Assembly (NCBI GenBank): GCA_014898415.1
Contig: RCTD01000005.1
Location: 496,001-560,000 of the forward strand
Direction: 5' to 3'
DNA: 64,000 nt
Origin: Stromatinia cepivora
Taxonomy: Eukaryota > Ascomycota > Leotiomycetes > Helotiales > Sclerotiniaceae
In this document: positions 11,775 to 24,100 of the stretch, one piece after another
How the letters are laid out: each line of letters begins with the position of its first letter
Position numbering within the stretch: the stretch's first letter is position 1
Made by a program: the position numbers and the translations under genes
Notes under the pieces: model-generated
Told to the model about the DNA's origin: nothing
What the model saw: the letters and a program-made list of their open reading frames with translations, nothing else
Databases searched by the model: none

Positions 11775-12842
11775 TAAAAATAAAGTGCAAGCGATAGGAA
11801 AAGATGCTCAAATACAACGAGGCAAGAAGACCCCAAGGGGTGAATATGCAGGAGAAAAAGAGTGAGAAGTGACAGCGCCGCCTCTCGCGCCGTGAAGAGA
11901 AAAGAAAGAAAAGAAAAAGGAAAGAAGTTGGGAATTCGAGGGTTTAAATGACGGATGGTCGAGGACTCGGATGACAGCCAATCAAAAACTTGGTGTCTAT
12001 GCCGGTAGGAAGCGAAAACGGTGTACCCAATGACCGTCAAGTATTTTCTATTCCCTGCTTGTAGGCCTCAAAAAATCTAACGCTCCAATCATGAGCGGCT
12101 ATTGAAGAATTATGGAATCTTCGATATTGGAAAATACGAATTCGAATGTCATTCTGCATACTCTTGCGGACGAGCGTCGTCCTGGAGGAGTGTGATAGGT
12201 GGCCTCAAATTAGCACTACCAATTGCATTCCCTCGCATGTCGTCTTCGAAATAGTTTTCGGAGAAAGACTGCGTATGATTCCATGCTGAGTACGGGATCT
12301 TCAACAGTACAAAACGTAAGTTGCATACATAGTAGGCCTCATTTTCATGAGCCTTCCAATCAATACTCTTCCTGCTGAGGATGGTAGAGAATCCTATTCC
12401 AAAACAGCTCACCGTCATTCGTGCGATCTGCAGCTAGCCCCGAATACTTGCTTACTCGACGATGTTGCATGCCGTGGAGAGGAAGTTGTCTGACAGTCAT
12501 TAGCAAGGGAGGAAGCAACTTACCGTTTGTGTAAATCAGGCCCAGGCGTCCAAGGCTTGGTGCTTTGAAATCTATTATGTTCAATTTATTAATCATCTAG
12601 TGCCTTTATCATCTAGCAAATCGTTTGCATTTCCTTAGCTTTGAGCCTTTCCCGCCCCGAGCATTTGAAATTCTCATTTGATAAATATCCCTAGCAAGAT
12701 CTTCTCGAATCTCTTTTCGAGTCGATCTATTGTTCTATGTCAAATCACCCTAACAACCTATCATCACACTACGAACTGAATTATACATCCTTCAATCCCC
12801 CATCAACCCACTCGTCGCCATTCACTCTCTCAATCCTGCATA
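11775..12842. other. Intergenic with a pyrimidine-rich strand and unassigned small frames
   Basis: The minus strand between 11780 and 11940 is strongly pyrimidine-rich, like fungal promoters. Minus-strand frames at 12149-12418 and 12360-12596 have some intron-like signals but no recognisable domain, so they are not called. The right end holds the promoter of the next plus-strand gene. Confidence 0.35.
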
Positions 12843-13404
12843 ATGACAACACTCTTCTGCTGTGGCTCTCCCGAGCCTTTCCGTCCCCAGCAACTCCTCC
12901 ACCAACAAAAATTCACCGACTTCAAGACCTGGGCCGACTACCCACGATCATCTTCCGTCACTACCTCCGACAACTCAGGGGACGACTCAAACCCCATCAC
13001 TTCCATAACACCATACGCCGTACAATTTGTTCGACAAGTTAATTACGGTCCTCTTGAATCCAAACGCTACTTCATTCCCAACGAGAATTCCCCAGGAGAT
13101 TTCATCGAGATTACCGAACAACATCTTATTAAAGCCAATTATCAGAAATTGAATTCGTAAGTAATTTGTCGTTCATTGCCTTTGGAGTTCCAGCATTCAT
13201 AACAACTCGGATGATATGTGATGTGAGGAGACTATCAGCTAATTAGTAAACAGATACAAAAACTTCAAATGTACTCCGCATAACAAATTCTTTGAAGTCA
13301 ATTTGTATCAGAAGGATCCTGTGAATGCGCATCACTGGCGTGCGAATATCGCGAGGCCGGCTGGAGATATCGATCTTGATGCGAAAGCTGGAGACGGGAA
13401 GTGA
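12843..13404 (+). CDS. Hypothetical protein, 154 residues
   Basis: Not recognised. Exons 12843-13156 and 13254-13404 join in frame through a GTAAGT...ACAG intron. The product is soluble-looking, without signal peptide or membrane segment. It starts MTTLFCCGSPEP; the CC pair near the N-terminus could be a lipidation site, which is speculation. The middle (YAVQFVRQVNYGPLESKRYF) and the second exon (YKNFKCTPHNKFFEVNLYQ) look like genuine, conserved-type coding sequence. An overlapping frame from 12737 is less plausible because it ends before the intron. Confidence 0.55.
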
Positions 13405-13996
13405 GGAAGGCATCCTATGGGCCATGTTGGAAGATGTTGGTGTCATATTGGTGCCATGTCGTGCTGATAATATGGAAGGACACTACTTATTTTTTTGTTT
13501 TGTCGGATTGTGAGTTTTTGTCTACTATTCTTGGGTTAGGCACAAAAGTTGAACTGTGGTATGTTGGCAGATATTGGACGAATGTGAAGATATTCTCGAT
13601 TGGTAGTTTGAATTTTATGCCTCAATTCATGTTTATATGTGATAGATGCTGTCTTGGTATGACGTGTAAATGTAAAAGGCACTCTGATTTACTATTTATG
13701 ATTGTGATTGGATTCGAAAGATTCATGTAGCCAGGACACACATATTTTTAACGGCCGTATGATCGGTCATTCGGTATCGGATACCTAGGAACATATACAC
13801 CACCAGTACGCATCACATCATGCATGAATTCGGGCTTTTATGCTTTTAAACAACATGGATTGGGCACATGATACATACACCAAAGGTTCACGGAGTACAA
13901 ATATCCAAAAGTTCCTAGCGAAAGTTCACCTCTCTCCTAACCTTCTTCCTCATTCACTTCTAAATCACTCATTTCCCACATAACACCTCCGCTAAA
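13405..13996. other. Intergenic
   Basis: No supported gene. A plus-strand frame at 13401-13730 overlaps the preceding stop and has no protein features. AC- and CT-rich bases just before 13997 look like a promoter leader. Confidence 0.35.
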
Positions 13997-15282
13997 ATGG
14001 CACTAACTCACCTCCCTATCCCCGGCAAAATCCCCAAACTCGAAGATGGCATCAAATATGCCTTTATCCGTATCCCCGCCGTCTCCTCTAGACCAACTTT
14101 CCTTTTACTTCACGGTTTCCAAGTTCAAGTTATGAATGGCGTCATCAAATTCCCTATTTCCAAAAACGCGGATTCAGTGTCCTCGTACCTGATTCATTGG
14201 GATGTGGAGATACCTCTAAACCGAGTGATTTGAACCGGTATAAAAAGAAGAGTATTGCTGCGGATTTGGTGCGAATCTTGGGTTGTGAGAAGTTGGAACT
14301 TGGAAAGGTGGTTGGGGTTGGTCATGATTGTAGGTTAAGCTTTTAAAGGAAAATTCGGAAGATCAAGTAAAAATCTAAACTCGATACTTTTGATTATTTT
14401 TGAATACTATTGATGTTATGTATGTGTAGAGATAATGGTGCAAAAACAAAATTATTACTAAGATAGACTTTCGGCAATGGTTTTTAAATCAATTCCTTTA
14501 TCTAGGTAAATCGTTTCTTTAATCAACGTCTAAAATGTATTCTAGCTGACCCAAAACATATAGATACTGCAAATGCCATGGCCGAAAAAGCATTTAGATA
14601 TCCCACCTGGATATTGGAAATTCCACAATGAGATGAGGATGATACCCACGAAATCATGGATCTTAACGCCTATATATCATTAACCAAAACCAACATATGA
14701 AAAAAAAAAAAAAAAAACCAAAAAAAACAGAAGTAATAGAGATAGATCGAATCCGCAACATCACTCCTCTATCCCTCCGATCCCGCTATCTGGAAAAAGC
14801 ATCTGCTACCCGTCGGAGCAGCTAAAGCTTGGATAACTTCTAGTACTATAATACTACTCCCTACCTGGTTATCAGAATCCGAAGCAGAAACTCAAGATGA
14901 AATTTTTAGAAAAGGAGGGGTTGATGCCCCGCTTAATTGGTAGCTTCCCTTTCCCCCGTTTTCTTATTCACATCATGATTCATAAATTATCAGACGGAGG
15001 TAAAACACAACGCAGGAATAAAGCATCAGTCCGATATATCAATAAAGAAGATGCCGAAATTCCAGAAAATATGTTGTTCAGAATGCACCAACGCTGGTAG
15101 TAATTTCGGACAAAGACTATATTACGAGAGCGGAGACGGCATATCATATGGCTCCAAAGTGGTTGCGGGATTTTGAAGTTAAGAATTTTGAGGGGTGTGG
15201 TCATTGGATTCGGTTGGGAAGGAGGGATGGGTTGTCGGAGGTTTTGGTTGGGTTTGTTGGGAGCTTTAGCTTGATGTTGTGA
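13997..15282 (+). pseudogene. Epoxide-hydrolase-like alpha/beta hydrolase, degenerate
   Basis: The first 41 codons (to LLLHGF) match the start of soluble epoxide hydrolases, whose oxyanion-hole motif is HGFP. Directly after this, near 14119-14121, the frame breaks. The continuing homology (SSYEWRHQIPYF, GCGDTSKP and VGVGHD) lies in the next frame, consistent with loss of one base in a short C run. Farther on, DPKHIDTANAMAEKAF, ALW/IW-type cap segments, LVVISDKDYITR (acid residue region) and GCGHWI (catalytic His) occur in separate frames, interrupted by stops and a 19-base A tract near 14699-14717. The nucleophile exon boundary after GHD is also eroded. Several independent lesions make a functional product unlikely. 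Confidence 0.75.
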
Positions 15283-15535
15283 GGTCGTAGGAGGGTTGAT
15301 CGTAGAGGTAAGATGCGAGATGAGATGGGAATTGGGTATTATCGAAGGCGAAATAGTAATAAGGCGATCAAATTGGGATCAGGTAGCTTGAGGTATATGA
15401 AGTAGCATGGTGCCGGAATATATTAACAAGAGAAGATGGCGAAGATTAGAACGATACAAGAATTGATACGTGACCGTCGTCTCTTCCATTTCACTCAGTA
15501 CATTGATAACAAAAATTAAAGCCATCATCAAACCA

Positions 15536-16963
15536 TCAATAACTTTGCCCTTCCAAAAACTTCCTCACTTCCTTTGCCAATATCTTGTGCGTATGATAGG
15601 TGATATGTCCAGTATTATACCAGAAATATTCTGGAATTGGTTGACATCCGTAGGCTGCGTAGTTTGCTGATTTTCTGTTAGCTAGGGTAATTTCTTTCAT
15701 GTTTTCATTTCTATCGTTCCCTATTCCCTTCCATTTCCTTCTGTTTATCCCCTTTCCCCCCAAAAAATTCAAAACGGACAGAACTTACTCGCAATATCAG
15801 GTGCATCATATCTAGGACAGTAGTTTGTGATGTTTTTAATATTATAAGGAGCTGGATCATCAAGTACAGAGGAGAGAAAAGAGAAAGTATCAAAGACCAT
15901 AACTTTAGTACCCGCATGTGTGGCTGCAAAGTTGAGGGCGGTGGCATTAAGGATGCTATTATAAGAGGTGAGCATGGTAATATTTGGACGAGGGCCAGCT
16001 GGACGGATAAGATTAGGTGGCTCGAAAGAGGGATACGTTAGCAGTATGATCAACAGATATACTAGATTATGAGAACTTACAGTACGTTGTAAAGGCGGTA
16101 AGTTCATAAAAAGGTAATTGCGGAATCCAGCTTTATAAATAGTTTCGATGGCTGCAAATTCGGTGGCGATGATATTTGTGTAGAGAGAGGGGTAGCCCGT
16201 CGAGTTATGCGATGGAAAGGTATAGGAATCGGTGTCGCCGATATCGTTTATTCCTATAAAGATGGCAACTAATGTTTTCGATGGGTCCATTGGTACTACT
16301 GGGAGAGCATAAGTTGACCATTCTAATATTTGGTTCTCGAGAGAAACTGTGTAATTATGGTGTAAGGACGTACTATTCGGGATCAGCAAAATGTCGAATC
16401 TTTTGCGAGGAACTTACTAAGTTGTAGAGACATCGGAGCCAGCAAAGGCAAAATCCCATAATTGTTTCGTGCATTTTGATGGGTGGCCGGAGAAACATGA
16501 TGTGAGATATTCTACCCAGTTTGGCCCTCCCGCAGATGTTCCAAGCTGATTTCCAGTGTTAAATTTTGCAAAATGTTTAAATATACTGGATAAATACTTG
16601 GTTTTGAATGATCTCATTACTCAAGATTTGAGCAGGAGTATATGAGAAATTTTGAAGGTCTCCGATGAAGGAGTAGTTTTGTAATCCATATGTTCCTTGC
16701 ACATAGGTGTATGAATCACCGAATGCGAGACTATCATGAAAGTTTGGTTAGAGCTTTGTAATCTAAGTCGTTGTGGTTGCCCGTAAGGACGACTTCTTCA
16801 ACTGCTTCAAGCGGTAAATCCAAAATTCCGATTCAGGGATATCTGACTTCACTCACAAGTACTTGGTATCCTCCCAACTGAAGGAAGATTTGACATCTGT
16901 CATGGGAAGCGCCGAAACAGCTCTTGACCCGAGAACAAAATAAACAGCATTGAGCAACTTCAT
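15536..16963 (-). CDS. Secreted GDSL/SGNH-family esterase (CE16-like)
   Basis: Six exons on the minus strand, 16963-16857, 16730-16598, 16545-16418, 16372-16081, 16020-15789 and 15666-15536, give 340 residues. The N-terminus is a signal peptide (MKLLNAVYFVLGSRAVSALP). The SGNH blocks are present: block I FGDSYTYV (nucleophile Ser), the Gly region near SAGGPNWVEY, block III FIGINDIGDT (Asn) and block V NTGHITYHTH (His). This pattern fits fungal acetyl-esterases acting on plant cell-wall polysaccharides, with several N-glycosylation sequons in the second half. Substrate is inferred from family only. All splice sites are GT-AG. Confidence 0.88.
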
Positions 16964-17099
16964 ATTGAAGATTGGAATAACATAGACTTATTGCGATTGC
17001 CAAGACCTCGAATTCATCCACGATGTCTCTTTCCCAAGTATTTATAAGAATCTCCATCAGTCCTCGGTACCACCCCATTTCCTCTGCGGCATATCCGCC

Positions 17100-17700
17100 G
17101 CTTGGCAATTATTTCTTCCTCATCATTATTCGCTGAAGATATTTCCCGAGAAGCATTAATTGCAGCATGCATGCCCCGCCAAAATCCCTCCTTGATGGTT
17201 TGAATTGAAGAGGTTGAAAATGCGGAGGTACCGAGGCCGGCAATGATTAGTGATATAGTATTTTATGAGGTGTTTGAATAGTAATTTAGAATCTTTGATT
17301 TTTTTGTTAAAACTCGACACAACTCAATAATCAATTAATAGAATAATTAGATTTCTAAAAAAGTAAGAATATTCTATTAAGTATGAAGATTCTAGTTCTT
17401 ATATTAGAGTTATAAGTCTATTAATTGTTTAATAATTAATTATTATTAAATTTTATACTTCTTTTCCATTAAATATTATTAGATTCAATTCAATCGATAA
17501 TATAACTACAAATTAAAAAAAAAGAAATATTTATATATTTCGAAATTTGAGTTTGATTTATTATCGTTAAATATTAAACAAGTTTAGATTTGGATGCTAA
17601 CTTTATATTTGAGATCAAAATCTATATTATGAGTTGCTAATTAGAGTATCAAATGTTAAAAAGTTGCTACTGGAGTAGTTGATACTAATTCCTCATAAAC
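17100..17700. repeat. AT-rich, RIP-like intergenic island
   Basis: From about 17270 to 17660 the sequence is overwhelmingly A and T with no open frame and many TpA steps, unlike the genes on the left. This is the usual look of repeats inactivated by RIP in ascomycetes. The original element cannot be identified. Confidence 0.6.
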
Positions 17701-17702
17701 TT

Positions 17703-17939
17703 ATGGCCGGAATGAGGGGTAGCGGGATCCACGGGCGAACTGAACGCCCTGGCCAACTAAACAGCTAACTTAATTAGGTCACCGCCTTGACACATTCAGG
17801 GCTCAATAGCCTATATTCAATTCGAAAGTACCCTAATGATAGAATTCTGCTGATATATCGCCTAATTAGGCTTAGGCGTTCAGTTGGCCCGTGGATTCTT
17901 TCTAGCCGGAATGTGGGGTAAGGGACTTAGTATCAATCG
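17703..17939. mobile_element. End of a TAAGTC-type inverted-repeat element, interrupted
   Basis: GGCCGGAATGAGGGGTA (17705-17721) and AGCCGGAATGTGGGGTAAGGGACTTA (17914-17939) together match the minus-strand form of the element terminus at 57384-57430. They are split by the small element at 17727-17896. The outer end is the same TAAGTCCCTTACCCC terminus. The opposite end of this copy was not found; it may lie in the AT-rich stretch to the left. Confidence 0.6.
17727..17896. mobile_element. Small inverted-repeat element (MITE-like), nested
   Basis: Terminal inverted repeats of about 22 bases: ATCCACGGGCGAACTGAACGCC at the left and its near-perfect reverse complement at 17875-17896 (one mismatch). 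The element is 170 bases long with no coding capacity. The TAGC on both outer sides may be a target-site duplication. Confidence 0.7.
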
Positions 17940-18077
17940 TCAGAGCAAACTATATAAAGGCTGCTCGGAGAGCCACTGGAGCTCTCCCGCACCGCCTACA
18001 CATCACTAGCCCGGTTCCTTTCCCCTGAAAATAATGGAGATAACATCATTTTATGACAATCTCCTTGGATCACATAG

Positions 18078-18888
18078 TCAAAAACAGACTTTGATGAAGG
18101 ATTGATTGTCATACCCGATCCAAACAACCACTAGCTTGACTACACAGTCATAGAGAGACCTTGAATCTGTGTGGATGATTAAGAGTATTAGTCTTGTCGG
18201 TTGTAGTATCCTGTCGGTTGTTCCTTTGATTGCAGTGCCAACATCGAATCTGAGAGCCACTCCAAATAATTTTGATATTAGCGTTGTTGTCCTTGTCGAT
18301 CAGTGTAACGACGTAGCCAATTTGTGAAGAAAGATCTCGATTGTTAGCGAATGTTGTATTTTTGAAGATAACCAATTTCAGAGAGCTTATATCTAGTGTC
18401 AACTTGCCATTATAAACGTTTATAAACTGCTTTTGCATTGTTCCCTTGAAGATTGATAATTTGGGCAACAAAAAAGAGATCGAAAGATGCTTCTGATTGA
18501 TAAACAGTGGCAATATTAGATTGTTATCCAGAGTTATCATTAGTCCGCCGTTGAATTTGAGTAGTATTACAGTAGTCGGTTCTTCTCGGTTCTTCACATG
18601 GAATTTGACCTTTTTCAGCTTGTGATCAAAGTTGTTGTCTTCGCCATGTACATCTTGGCTAGATTGGCTAGTTCTCCTCCGATTCCAGTCCGTGGTGGTT
18701 CTGGGGGTTGATTGTATCATTGGTTGGATGTGTTTAAGAAGTGGGTTGAAGACACGAAGACTCGAAGTGGAGGTGGGGTAGTTAGGTAGGCTAATAGGTG
18801 GATTGAATTTGGTGGGTAGATTGACAGGTGGGGTAGGCGATATGATAGCTGAATTGGTAGGTGGAATTGATTTGCCGTTTGGTTCCAC
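18078..18888 (-). mobile_element. Ty1/copia retrotransposon remnant (RT/RNase H end)
   Basis: Minus-strand frames contain the end of copia-type polymerase: SLKLVIFKNTTFANNRDLSSQIGYVV, then DKDNNANI, then in another frame FDVGTAIKGTTDRILQ and HTDSRSLYDC, which are RNase H landmarks (the Asp in TDS is catalytic). The switch between frames near 18260 and the scrambled WSS region show that it is dead. Upstream frames up to 18888 look like damaged polyprotein. Confidence 0.7.
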
Positions 18889-21150
18889 TTACGAGGTATG
18901 TCGAGGACTCGATGGTCTCTTCCTGGTTCGGATTTCGATGATTCTGATTGACTCAGTTCGCGTTTTGGTTGTAGTTCCAGTTGTCTTGTTGATTCAGTAC
19001 TCCTGTCGCGTTCCCTTTCGTAGTCGTTTTCGATTTGTCAAAGGAACATGCCAGGTTTGAACATGAAAGATTTGTCCTTTGGAGCCTCTCTTGTTTGCTT
19101 TTCTGTCCATGGTATGTAGGATTTGGTATGGGCTGCATCCGCAAGTGCTTCGTAAGTTTCCGATTTGTTTTTATCCGCCCACCCACAGACCGTGGACACG
19201 TAGCAACTTCCGCGTCTTTTGATGGTGATGCTTGCAAATCATCTCAAAGTGTTGAGTTTGAAAAGGTAGAAAATCTGAAGTGAAGACTTCCCATAGGTCA
19301 TTACCACAGATCTCTTATTTTTCATACTGTAACCGTCTGAAAGTAAGGTATATAGTTAGATCTTCTCTTAATGCTGACAATTTAACGATTTTGTCTTCCT
19401 ACTTCCTTTCTTCAGTATCGTAATCGTATGATCTGGACAATGCTGTAGGTGCTCCGGGGGTAGTTGATTCTGCCATTGTAAGACTTGTAATTCTGGAAAA
19501 GTTCGTATGTGAAAGTTGACTTTGTTAAATGACAAAGCCGAGGGTAGTTCGGACGAAATGAATGGGTAAGTTTCAAGTTGTTCGTTCTGAATATAGAGTA
19601 TAAAGAAGTTTGAGGAAATGAGATTTATAGAATGATTATGGATATAGTAAAGAAGGTAAAGGTGGTTGCTAAGCTAGAGTAAGTGAAATGCGTGATGGAC
19701 GCGAATTCTTACTACTATTGTAACAGTTCGAATTCTTTGAATATTTCTTCTTGGTATCGTACTGAAACGATATTCTTTAGCATCCGAAGGGCGAATAGAG
19801 CAAGGTATTGTAACCTGATGTTTGCGTTCGAACCTCTTAGAATAAAGCCGACCTTACTCTCCACGCATCATGAGCTTCTAGTAAGTTCTTGGGAGATCCT
19901 AATCATGAATTTGATCAGTATCGGTATCGCTCCGTTGGTGAAACAGTATAATGTGATACCTTATACTCGGTTTGTTGGTATAATCTTGTACATAATAACC
20001 AAGGCCCTAACTAGCCCTAATTTACGGTCCACACATGTACTTAATCATGAATCTTATTTCAACAGTTACTATTACCATAACTCCGGCAATTCTGGCCTTA
20101 AACGATTCATGGACTCCCAGGGATTTGGTGTTCGCTTTTTCATAACCAACGTTAAAGCAGGCACGAATTCGCTCTAATCGAAGATTCACCAAGGTTAGAC
20201 TTCTCAAAATTCTATTCACCAAATGAATATATACCAGAAATAAAGCCCTGCCATCAACTCTTCTGCAGCTGTGCTAACCTGTAAGAATCTACCCGACGTC
20301 GGACGGCAGTGCCATGCACCATTCTGAAGATAACCATAGCCCGCCATGAATTAAGAACAATTGATACAAATTAAGCGAACGATGAAGACGGGAACCCATG
20401 ATATCGAAGACGACGAAGACCACGAAAACCACAATTGGAATTTACCGTGTTCGCGCCTATTTACCTTTAACAGATTCACCTTCTTGTATCGCTCTCAATA
20501 ATTACTACCTACGCGTAAGATGCCGCGATCCATATGTTCTCCTTGTATTCACCTGAAACCTCAAAATCACCGTGATTTTCTCTTTTTGACCTTGAACTAT
20601 TTTGCGGAATGTTTCCGGGCTACCTACTTATTTACTTGACTCGGGGAAAGAGATAACAATTTGATATCTGTATCTGTTCAAAGGTGGTTTTATTGGATGA
20701 GGCTGTAGTGGGTATTGTTTGATAAGTAGTTCGGGTCTGTGAAGGATAGTCCACGACGGGGCGTTAACTTTTTTTTTTTTAGAGGGAATACATTGGTCGG
20801 TCGATGAGGACATCGAGGCCCAATGTTCCGACAAAAAGATACGTCTATGCAATTTTGTCTCACTTCCAATGCAATTGTGGGGTTTCAGGCCAATATTTCG
20901 TAAATACTGATGAACCAGGGGTTGATGTGGACTGGCAGAGAGACTTCTTTCAGCTCATGCACATAACATCCTACTGAATATAGAGGAAGTTGCAAGAGTT
21001 GTAGCACATCGATCGGCATGGATTAAATACACCTTTCATTTCGCTCATTTAGTCGTGGATAGCACTCTCTCTCCTAAATCCTTTCTTCTAACGATCTTCA
21101 TAACCTTCTACGCTCCGTGCTGCCAGCACTAAAAGGCACTTCTAGTTATT
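18889..21150. other. Repeat-derived intergenic, mostly unassigned
   Basis: Minus-strand frames near 18953-19237 resemble low-complexity retroelement polyprotein. Frames at 19683-20222 have no recognisable family. A T run lies at 20769-20780. The last 100 bases form the promoter of the ankyrin gene. No intact gene was found. Confidence 0.35.
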
Positions 21151-24100
21151 ATGGAAACCATAGATACACCATACGACGACAATTTATTCACCGCAAAGCT
21201 CATGGATAATGACGACAATGATAATGACGACAATGATAGTGACGACAATGATTCCTCGCCCGATGACCCTTCCCCTGATTCGGGAGATTTCATAGCGAAG
21301 CAACTCGAGAATGAAATCCGGAACAATCGTATTGACGATGTAAAGAGGCTTTTGGATTCCAGAGATGATTTAGTTGAGATGCCTTTGGGATACGAGTTTA
21401 CCTAGTATGGTAAAACTGAGACGCTCAACGTCACTGCATTGGCTCTGGCGTCAGCGCTTAGTGAGCCTTCGATCGTCGATCTTCTTTTAGATCGAAATGC
21501 GAAAGTAGATCAGAGAGGCCCGCGCTTACTTACCCCGTTGCATTTTGCATCCAATAAAGGCAGAAAGAAGGTCGTCGCCCATCTTTTAGAAGCACGCGCC
21601 GATCTTAGCCTGCAGGATAATAGTAGCAATACGGCGTTTCACTATGCTTGCATGCATGGCCATCTGGGGACTCTGCAGCTTCTTTACCAACGAGGTTCGA
21701 AGGAGCATATTAATCAGGGGAACAATTATCACAATGCACCACTGCATCTGGCAAGTGTGAATGATTATCCCGAAATTGCAAAGCGGTTGTTGGATTCGGG
21801 AGCAGCAATCAATCAAGCAGGAGCAGATGGGGCCACTCCATTATCCATGGCGTGCATGGATGGATGCCTCAACACTGTTCGTGTTCTTCTTGATGGAGGA
21901 GCTGACATTCACAAGAGAAATCGTCATTCTTACACCCCTGTTCTACTTGCATGTTTAAATGCGCGTCTAGAAATCTTCAATGTACTCAAAAATGAAGGTG
22001 CACTGCTTTCAGATGTTACATCAGATAAAGGTACCTGTTTTCACCAAATCATAAGTTGTAGCCAGGAATTTTCAAGTGACTTCGAAAGAATCATCAAAGG
22101 ACTGATAGGTGGAGGTGGAAATATCAACCAGCCCAACATTCATGGCTATTCACCTCTATACTTTGCCTGCGTAAAGGAAAAGCTCGAACATGTCGAGTGC
22201 CTTCTTAGGCTTGGTGCCGATATCAACCAGATAGGGTCTCAAATAAAAAGTACCGCTCTAATGGAAGCTTGCTGTAATCAGGACAGTCGAATCGCCAAAA
22301 TATTCTTGCAACATGATGCCGATACAACAATAGCGAATAATCATGGACTGACTGCCCTGGGATTGGCCGTCACATATAACTGCCTTGAAAATGTCAAGCT
22401 ACTCATAAAAAATGGTGCGAACGCCATAGTTCATGATAGTGAAGGAAAAACACCTGTTCAGATCGCCATTAGGATCAAAGAAAACGTTGAAACTGCAATA
22501 GAAGTCTTAGCTGCAGAAGAATACTACCCCCAAAACCCATCGGTGAAATCCCATTATATGGAGCGCGCTGCTGATGTTCCCGAAATTGAAGCCGGACTGC
22601 TAAAAGGCTTCGAAAGTGGTAAATATGAGACACTGGAGCAGCTTCACATCGTCATGTATTGGGCAGTCTCTAATGGCGCCCTCAAACTGGCTACCAAGTG
22701 CATTGATCACAATCAGCAAGTACTTCAATGGATCCGAGAAGGGGCTACTTGGTTTCACATAGTCTCTAAAAGCGGTACGCTTGAAGTCACACAGCTTCTC
22801 CTTGACAGGATGACGAATCAACGAGAGCAATCAGGTCGACCAGAAGGATGGACGACAGTTGAGGTCATCCTACAGCAGAATAGCCGGGGCGACTCACCTT
22901 TGACTATATTTATTAATCGAGGGCATCATCAACTGGAGGAGGAGTATTCGTCTAAAATTAGACAACTTCACACCTCTGGCAACAGTTTCATAGACTCCTA
23001 TCCAGCTGTTGCAGATCAGATCCTCAAGTTACTAGCCATATATGAAAAGCCTGGGCATGAAACCATCTTGGGAGAATTTTTACACAAGGTGTCCAAAATT
23101 CAGAAAATTTTATAACTCTCCATTGGGCAGTTTATGGATCTTAGGCCGTTGTGGTGTGGTGGTTATTGTCAAAGAGCGGATACTCTTCCGACGACATACA
23201 GAGCGCCTTAAAGCTTGTGCCAGACACACACGTTCCTCGTGATATTCAATTTCACATTCGGAAATTGCTCCTAAATCCACCACCCGCTCTTGACCACGTT
23301 GCAAATCGAAACAAAAATCACATACATAGATCTCCAAAATATGTAGACAAGGTCTATGATCTGGGGAGCATCGTTGATATTATTTCCGGTGGTAAAACCA
23401 TTAAAATTCCATACGATAAACCTAGTGTTTACGATATGATTTATGGAGAGGGTCCCGAGTCTATAACGAGGAAAGCCAGTGAAGATTTGCGCCAAAGGGA
23501 TTTAGATTCTTTGAAGAAGACTTTGAGACAGACCCGTCTTGAGCAAGGCAGGAGGGGCTATGCCCCTTATTCAACTAATCTTGGGTTTCAGAGTTCTAGT
23601 TTTCTGCACCCAGTGGAGTCTACATCATCTGAGCATGACAAATATGACAACGAAGAATCTTCGAATGACACTCCTCGTGACCTTCGTCTTCGTTGGATTC
23701 ATCTCCCAGTCAATCAGGTAAGACTTTTTATTTCGCAAAACCACTAGCTTTCGAGTAGGGCTGATAAATGAACAATTGATAGTTACATTTGATGCAAGTA
23801 AGTTGTATAATGACCTCTTTTTTTTTTTTTTTTTTTTACCACAAACATCTTATGATATCTCTTTAAGGACCTAGTGAGTCGATTATCACATGATCCAAAG
23901 CGTTCAGAGACAAAACATATGGCTATAATGAAACGCTTCAACAGAAGCTGGACCGCATTAGCAGCGGGCGCTGGACGCTATTATATGAAACCTCAATTTG
24001 TGGTATGTATTGCAGAACTACGTTCATGACGGTATTGAGAGCTCACCATCTTTTCCTTGGTAGCGCAAGCAGGAAAATTATACTAACTATCTGGCTAGTG

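Noticed and set aside
12149..12596. Two overlapping minus-strand frames with intron-like signals
   Set aside because: No domain, no consistent exon chain and no convincing start; may be a decayed gene but cannot be supported.
21340..21405. Intron from GTAAAG at 21340 to AG at 21405 that would remove the first stop of the ankyrin gene
   Set aside because: It keeps frame, but the removed stretch reads as a good ankyrin helix pair (VKRLLDSRDDL), so a nonsense change is the better reading; left open in the feature.
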